From contig NZ_REFJ01000004.1 of the NCBI RefSeq assembly GCF_003688415.1, forward strand, positions 124,001-188,000: a DNA stretch of 64,000 bases, in the 5' to 3' direction. Under the pieces are notes generated by a model that did no database searches, was not told the origin of the DNA, and worked only from the letters and a program-made list of their open reading frames with translations. Each line of letters opens with the position of its first letter. Position 1 is the first letter of the stretch. This stretch comes from Umboniibacter marinipuniceus (lineage in GTDB: Bacteria > Pseudomonadota > Gammaproteobacteria > Pseudomonadales > DSM-25080). This document shows, one piece after another, positions 60,301 through 64,000 of the stretch. The position numbers were made by a program, and so were the translations under genes.

Positions 60301-60726
60301 CTGAAGCATTGGCGTGGTCACTAGCCTGATGTCTTTAGCTTCAGGATTAATGCCTACTGCATGATAGAGGCCTACTGAGATCCCGTAATAGGGTTTAGCT
60401 TTCTTCAATACCGCCGATGGAAGATACTCCCCTAAAACGCTTAGGTAGATATCCACGTCACCAAACGCTACCGCCCGAGTTCCCGCATCTACCTCCATGG
60501 CAACAAAATTTAGCGCAACGCCCTGTCGCTGAGCCCACTCTTGCCATAAATCTACCACCACACCACGCGGGTTTTCGCTGTCTCGTAAATCTAAATAAGG
60601 GGGATAATAAACGGGCGCCGCAACGCGGTATTCAGGCACATCCGGTTGCGCCGTTGCCGAGTTATAGGCCAATAATGACGATATACTCAAGAGTAACGCG
60701 ATGATATATCGTCTGCAGCTAGTCAT
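57310..60726 (-). CDS. BvgS/EvgS-like hybrid sensor kinase
   Basis: Inner-membrane hybrid kinase of 1138 residues. Signal peptide 1-26; two periplasmic Venus-flytrap (SBP_bac_3) domains at about 30-240 and 265-495; transmembrane helix about 508-527; HisKA with His568 in MSHEIRTPLNG; HATPase with NLLGNALKFT, DTGIGI and GTGLGLSI; receiver with Asp855 in LILSDCHMPEMDG; Hpt domain with His1070 in SAHRIKG. No PAS domain lies between the membrane and HisKA, unlike BvgS itself. The chosen ATG (60724-60726) overlaps the K+ channel stop; an upstream extension is rejected. No response regulator is adjacent, so the output is unknown. Confidence 0.9.
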   Translation of the reverse strand: MTSCRRYIIALLLSISSLLAYNSATAQPDVPEYRVAAPVYYPPYLDLRDSENPRGVVVDLWQEWAQRQGVALNFVAMEVDAGTRAVAFGDVDIYLSVLGEYLPSAVLKKAKPYYGISVGLYHAVGINPEAKDIRLVTTPMLQYSPEFTRFANRVDNQLSLVGSDQEAMQALLSGEADVAMVGSTIFAENFLAAQQGHGLVSDHNLRAYSLLYPVVRSNRTDLRLLIDRGFDVMPRERLAEIEVAQIDSAAARYFQAVNSGIRLSEREVSFVESSGPIRVVFPEDPYAPFYFDNRDQLSGIDLDLLRLLSERTGLSFDIQRVESWDDGLASLEQKEADLLTSVVRTDARSEYLSFTDSYYTTNDVIVTRRDVNVRDLGDLRYKLVALQRGWRVSDEVQRAVPQARILFTNNVQDALSLVANGTAFAFVGNSLNASYEIDRGNHSNLKVATPIDLGEPPVHLAVRNDRPELVSILNKGLASVTEEELTTARNRWFRVQYDYGLDRVRFYRYLGVAGLVIAGFFIGIFLWNQRLRHEVKARQRAENELIAAREVAESAADAKSSFLATMSHEIRTPLNGVLGMLEVLAQSRLDEVQQDQLRTVRSSGESLLEIINDVLDFSKIDAGKLIIERIPVDVVALISHAHQALGPVASKRGLQFNLVFKDRPTTGFMLDQTRVRQVIMNLLGNALKFTERGKVDIVFSMENHAECWLKVQVIDTGIGIDSAQLETIFAPFQQAESSTSRRFGGTGLGLSICKRLVDLMAGELSLRPNSPQGTVATFRFPAEPCALPAIASIPLVESVRPLASAKILLVEDHPTNQKVTLAQLSRIGLVADLANNGVEALAAMSQQQYDLILSDCHMPEMDGYELVRRIRANEEAEGASGLPVIATTANALDGEREHCLEVGFSGYLPKPFSLRMLRDELAKYLSEPESEVELQPASSKSSIEPLPKPKSPPVAEGEGLSSGLMIKVDQHTERKGREPLAHGDADATTEPALPTRGDAEYDAAVGSAAANPKEKIAADADFAELKALVDDNAMLDTLLMEFLRSTHADLVVMKHAELMGDAKQLQSSAHRIKGTAPMVGAKRMAQLVTAVDRDAKAGQTSQWTQTKESIVLSWLAYLDAVAVEFSVDPAEIERFREI

Positions 60727-61558
60727 CTTCCGCTCGCTTAGCCGTTTGCCGTTTTGCCGACATCGACGCCCCACAATGACGGCAATAATGCGCATCCTTT
60801 TCATGACCAAACCGACCACAATGCGGACAGCTAAATGCACTGCGCTGGTTGGACTTTATTTCACTCGCCAAGCTGGCTGTGAAAACCCCGGTGGGTACAG
60901 CAATAATAGAGTAACCCGTTAACATCACCAGCGTTGACACCGCTTTACCAATAGCCGTCTGCGGGGTGATATCGCCGTAGCCAACGGTAGTGATTGTCAC
61001 CACAGCCCAGTAGATACCTTCTGGAATGGAGTTGAACCCGCTCTCAGGCCCTTCAATGACGTACATGGTTGAACCAAAGACCGTGGCAAGTATGGCAACA
61101 ATTAAGAAGAAAATGAAAATCATCTTACTTGACTGCTGAATTGCACGTATCAGCAACTGTTCTTCGACGAGAAATTCAGTTAAGCGCAGAATTCGGAATA
61201 ATCTCAGCACCCGAAGTATTCGCACTACAACAAGATGCGCAGCGGAAGGATCAACCCAAAGGAAGAGAATGGGCAAAAGGCTGAGCAAATCAATAATCCC
61301 ATAGAGCGATTTTACATAACCCCAGCGATTCGGCGACACCCAGATTCGCGTAGCATATTCCACCGCGAAAATAATGGAGAAAACAATTTCGGCCAGCAGA
61401 AAAGCATCGTGCCATTGCAGATGGTAGCGTTCCACCGAATCTAAGACCGCCACTAGGAAGCTAGCAACAATTAGGCTCAGTAGCGTCAGATCGAACAGTT
61501 TTCCTGCCCAGGTATCGGTACCGAAAATAATGACGTATAAACGTCGCCTTAACTCCAT
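60719..61558 (-). CDS. Voltage-gated K+ channel with C-terminal zinc ribbon
   Basis: Kv-type channel of 279 residues with six transmembrane segments. S4 (about 109-126) has arginines at 113, 116, 119, 122 and 125, every third position, as in voltage sensors. The selectivity filter TVGYGD is at 191-196. After S6 comes a short cytoplasmic tail with a zinc ribbon (Cys244, Cys247, Cys259, Cys262). ATG 61556-61558 has GGAG 6 bp upstream; the longer frame to 61672 is rejected. The hybrid kinase overlaps its 3' end by 8 bp. Confidence 0.9.
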   Translation of the reverse strand: MELRRRLYVIIFGTDTWAGKLFDLTLLSLIVASFLVAVLDSVERYHLQWHDAFLLAEIVFSIIFAVEYATRIWVSPNRWGYVKSLYGIIDLLSLLPILFLWVDPSAAHLVVVRILRVLRLFRILRLTEFLVEEQLLIRAIQQSSKMIFIFFLIVAILATVFGSTMYVIEGPESGFNSIPEGIYWAVVTITTVGYGDITPQTAIGKAVSTLVMLTGYSIIAVPTGVFTASLASEIKSNQRSAFSCPHCGRFGHEKDAHYCRHCGASMSAKRQTAKRAEDD

Positions 61559-61649
61559 TCTATCTCCAAGTCTGTCTTTAATTTTATGAGTGTAGTTTAA
61601 ACAAGTTATACTAGTTGCCAAAGCATGTAATCTAAAACTGAGACAATTT

Positions 61650-61964
61650 ATGTTCTTTTTAAAACCTCGCAACGTTCGCTGCCCTCATTGCGGCACCACC
61701 TTCTTAACCGACTTTCGCGGTAGCGAAGTGAATCAGGCTGCTATGAAAAGCGGTGCGGCACTAGAGTGCCCTGAATGCCAGCAGGCATCAAACTATCCGC
61801 GCTATGCCGATTGGGTCTTCGGACTTGGGTTATTGACCGCGGTAGTGATCATGCCGCTCGCATTCCAAGAGATCATTAGCTTCATCAGCGTGCCAACTTT
61901 GGCGGTTATCGCCACGAGCTTAGTGATCATTGGTAGCGCCTTACGCCGACTACATAAAGTCTGA
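61650..61964 (+). CDS. Small zinc-ribbon membrane protein
   Basis: Protein of 104 residues, not assigned to a named family. The N-terminal half has a four-cysteine zinc ribbon (Cys11, Cys14, Cys40, Cys43 in CPHCG and CPEC). Two transmembrane helices follow (about 54-76 and 79-97). It is divergent from the K+ channel, 91 bp apart, and the channel itself ends in a CPHCG-type ribbon. Function unknown. The coding potential is supported by the cysteine pattern and the hydrophobic segments. Confidence 0.6.
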   Translation: MFFLKPRNVRCPHCGTTFLTDFRGSEVNQAAMKSGAALECPECQQASNYPRYADWVFGLGLLTAVVIMPLAFQEIISFISVPTLAVIATSLVIIGSALRRLHKV

Positions 61965-62012
61965 TTTAGCGTCTACACTAATTGCAATATCAATTAATGG
62001 CGAGACCAATCA

Positions 62013-62489
62013 ATGACACTCACCGCCATCCATATTTGGGTGCTTGTTTTCTGTGGCGGAGCAGCGGCGCTAGCCGGCCTAATGTTGATGCAAAGCGCCG
62101 CCGTCAGCCATAGAAGTTCCGCACGGCTTCGTTGTGACCTACTGGATCAGGCCGCCATCTTGATTGGCACCTCGGCCTCGGTGGCGCAACTCTGCCTTGC
62201 CCGTCATCGTCGTGCTCAGCTAACCTCACATTTAGACGTCTTGGGCGAGAACTTAGTGCGCCTTCAGCAACTGAGCACGCGCTTGAAATTGAGTGGTGAA
62301 GACGATGCCGTGGAAGTCATTAATAAATCACAACTATTACTCTCGCGGGCCTACAACCACTGCCTCAGCGACGAGGATTCACAAGTGAGCACGATCGTGG
62401 CAAAATTCCAAACTGTCATCGAGCGACGTAAACAGCATGCGCTTGAAACCATCAACCTACGTTATCAACAAGCGTTAACTGAGCTCTAA
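62013..62489 (+). CDS. Hypothetical single-pass membrane protein
   Basis: Protein of 158 residues with one N-terminal hydrophobic segment (about 7-28) and a mostly helical cytoplasmic or periplasmic remainder. Two charged helical stretches (HRRAQLTSHLDVLGENLVRLQQLSTRLKL and VAKFQTVIERRKQHALETI) suggest coiled coils. I recognise no family. The following peptidase gene starts 2 bp after the stop, so the two are likely cotranscribed. Confidence 0.5.
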   Translation: MTLTAIHIWVLVFCGGAAALAGLMLMQSAAVSHRSSARLRCDLLDQAAILIGTSASVAQLCLARHRRAQLTSHLDVLGENLVRLQQLSTRLKLSGEDDAVEVINKSQLLLSRAYNHCLSDEDSQVSTIVAKFQTVIERRKQHALETINLRYQQALTEL

Positions 62490-62491
62490 TT

Positions 62492-64000
62492 ATGCGTCCT
62501 CTCAGCTTCGGCAGCTGGCCTTCGAAAATTTCTTCAGCCACCCTATCCTCAGCCAATCGTGCGGTAAATTATCCGCAAATCTGCAACGACACGCTCTTCT
62601 GGCAAGAAGCCGTGACTGATGAGCGCAGAACCACTATTCGCTCACTCACCCCCGAAGGCGTTGCAAACATCCTTAAGCCTCCTTACGGGGTTGGTACCAA
62701 GGCAAATATATACGGAGGGCAGTGCTGGACGCCAACACCTCATGGGCTGGTATTCGTTAACAAGAGCGACCAAAAAATCTATTTGGCGACTCATCAAAGG
62801 ACCATTAATATCTCTCCGAAGGTTGCGGCCTATTACGCAGATTTTCACTACTGCGCGGCGTTGAATTCGGTCTTCTTTGTCGGCGAGCATCATCGCGAAG
62901 CAGAGCACCCCCTCGCCACCATCGAGTCTATTCACCTGTTGACCGGCGAACACCAAATCCTCCATCGTACCGAGGACTTTTGTGCAGCACCTACGGTCAG
63001 CGAAACGGGCGAGCAGATCGCTTGGATGAGTTGGTCGAAGGAAGTGATGAACTGGGATGCCTCAACAATCAGCCTAGCAGCACTTCAAAACGGCTGCCTT
63101 AACCAATTATCCTCACTGGAAACCGACCCCTGCGATGGTGTCTTTCAACCTTGCTTCTACGACCAGGACCTCTGGTATTGCAGTGATAGAAGCGGCTGGT
63201 CAAAGCTCTACCGTTACGCCATAACAAACGGTAGCCAAGCACTGATGGTTGATCTAGACCGAGACATTGGCAGGCCGCTCTGGCTCTATGGCTGGAGCAG
63301 TTATTGCTTCAATTCAAACAGGGTCTATTCCGTATCAACTCGTGAGGGACTTACCCAGCTTTGGTGTTCATCACTGCAGGGCGAAATATTAGAGCAGATT
63401 GAATTACCCTATTCTCAGTTGGAGGCACTTCAGTCCTATCAAGACGGTGTCGTTTTCATCGCTTCAAATTGGTGTGAGCTACCTACGCTTTGCGCTTGGA
63501 GCCCCTCGAAAGGCCTTGTAGTCCTTCGCTCGAGTGCACTTGAACCCGCTGAAACCGAGTGGATATCCAAGCCGGAGCACCTTCGATTCCCTACCTCTGG
63601 TGAGTCCGAAGCCTATGGCTACTTTTATCCACCAAAGCACCCTCACTACCACGGCCCCGAACACAGCTTACCACCGCTAATTGTGATGGCCCATGGCGGA
63701 CCGACTGCGGCGAATACGGACGCTCTCAACTACAAGGTACAGTTTTGGACTAGCCGCGGTTACGCCGTAATGGATGTTAACTACCGCGGTTCTATTGGTT
63801 ATGGTCGTCACTACCGTGAATCACTTAACGGTCATTGGGGCTGCCGCGACGCAGACGATGTTATTGCTGCCGCAAATTATCTTATCCAAACCAAGCGAGT
63901 GAATGCTAAGCAAGTGGCCATTAAGGGAAGTAGTGCGGGCGCTTATACACTGCTCCAAGCTCTGCGCCGCCCCTCACCATTTCAGGCCGCGGCCTGTCAC
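62492..64000 (+). CDS. S9 family prolyl oligopeptidase-like serine peptidase (partial)
   Basis: The window holds 503 codons of this gene; the 3' end is outside. There is no signal peptide, so it is probably cytosolic. The N-terminal part shows WD-like propeller strands (for example YCSDRSGWSKLYRY and RVYSVSTREGLTQLW). The alpha/beta hydrolase domain has the oxyanion segment MAHGGPT, the conserved NYRGSIGYG and the nucleophile Ser481 in GSSAG. These features match S9C acylaminoacyl/dipeptidyl peptidases. The Asp and His of the triad are beyond the edge. Confidence 0.85.
   Translation, partial: MRPLSFGSWPSKISSATLSSANRAVNYPQICNDTLFWQEAVTDERRTTIRSLTPEGVANILKPPYGVGTKANIYGGQCWTPTPHGLVFVNKSDQKIYLATHQRTINISPKVAAYYADFHYCAALNSVFFVGEHHREAEHPLATIESIHLLTGEHQILHRTEDFCAAPTVSETGEQIAWMSWSKEVMNWDASTISLAALQNGCLNQLSSLETDPCDGVFQPCFYDQDLWYCSDRSGWSKLYRYAITNGSQALMVDLDRDIGRPLWLYGWSSYCFNSNRVYSVSTREGLTQLWCSSLQGEILEQIELPYSQLEALQSYQDGVVFIASNWCELPTLCAWSPSKGLVVLRSSALEPAETEWISKPEHLRFPTSGESEAYGYFYPPKHPHYHGPEHSLPPLIVMAHGGPTAANTDALNYKVQFWTSRGYAVMDVNYRGSIGYGRHYRESLNGHWGCRDADDVIAAANYLIQTKRVNAKQVAIKGSSAGAYTLLQALRRPSPFQAAACH

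Noticed and set aside
60727-60840. 38-residue N-terminal extension of the hybrid kinase
   Set aside because: It would lie inside the K+ channel gene, is Arg-rich and hides a proper signal peptide that begins at 60726.
62642-62965. Minus-strand ORF of 107 codons
   Set aside because: It lies antisense to the S9 peptidase, whose plus frame carries continuous family features up to the window edge.

Overview
The window is a gene-dense stretch of a gammaproteobacterial chromosome, of roughly balanced base composition. The evidence is gene order. It holds an rpsP-rimM-trmD-rplS operon beside ffh, the run ndk-rlmN-pilF-rodZ-ispG-hisS-yfgM-bamB-der, a nadC/ampD/ampE block next to pilA and pilBCD, guaB-guaA opposite xseA, groES-groEL, cmoA-cmoB and csrA. 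A Na+/H+ antiporter and a Na+/dicarboxylate-type symporter suggest a marine or saline habitat. I cannot name the genus. I found no rRNA, tRNA, CRISPR array, insertion sequence or prophage.

Layout. 1-1919 (minus): the 5' part of xerD (cut by the window edge), ampE and ampD. 2185-7908: nadC, then a type IV pilus cluster with pilA facing pilBCD across the only gene-free stretch above 300 bp; this stretch carries a good sigma-54 promoter. 8060-14569: yqcC, dinG, nhaC, a PlsC-like acyltransferase and a fatty acid desaturase. 14760-18319 (minus): the L19/TrmD/RimM/S16 operon and ffh. 18514-25882: a cytochrome c assembly-like membrane protein, tadA, a transporter-acyltransferase fusion, a short PhaR-like regulator, another acyltransferase and a DUF748 protein. 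26025-30754: guaBA and xseA. 30853-38807: an S46 peptidase, an SLC13 symporter, groESL, fxsA, a DUF481 protein and an alkyltransferase-like protein. 38939-41451: ampG, a corrinoid adenosyltransferase and a CobC-like phosphatase. 41575-50861: the der-to-ndk block. 51128-54544: a PuuB-like oxidase, a Kazal-type lipoprotein and cmoAB. 54626-61558: signal transduction, with a frameshifted FixJ-type regulator, its neighbouring kinase, csrA, a BvgS-like hybrid kinase and a voltage-gated K+ channel. 61650-64000: two small membrane proteins and the 5' part of an S9 peptidase.

Functional links. AmpD, AmpE and AmpG belong to peptidoglycan recycling and beta-lactamase signalling. PilA, PilB, PilC, PilD and, 40 kb away, PilF build the type IV pilus. 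Three PlsC-like proteins plus the desaturase and the LplT-type transporter suggest active phospholipid remodelling. The corrinoid adenosyltransferase and CobC-like phosphatase point to B12 use.

Most of the window is ordinary core genome. The most notable observations are an exact 8-bp tandem duplication that splits the FixJ-type response regulator immediately after its phosphorylated aspartate; several short tandem repeats parked at the 3' ends of genes, one encoding an in-frame PAKLK repeat behind an acyltransferase stop codon; a perfect 18-bp palindrome before the PuuB-like gene; and a six-cysteine Kazal-type lipoprotein overlapping cmoA. I did not find a clearly new multi-gene system.
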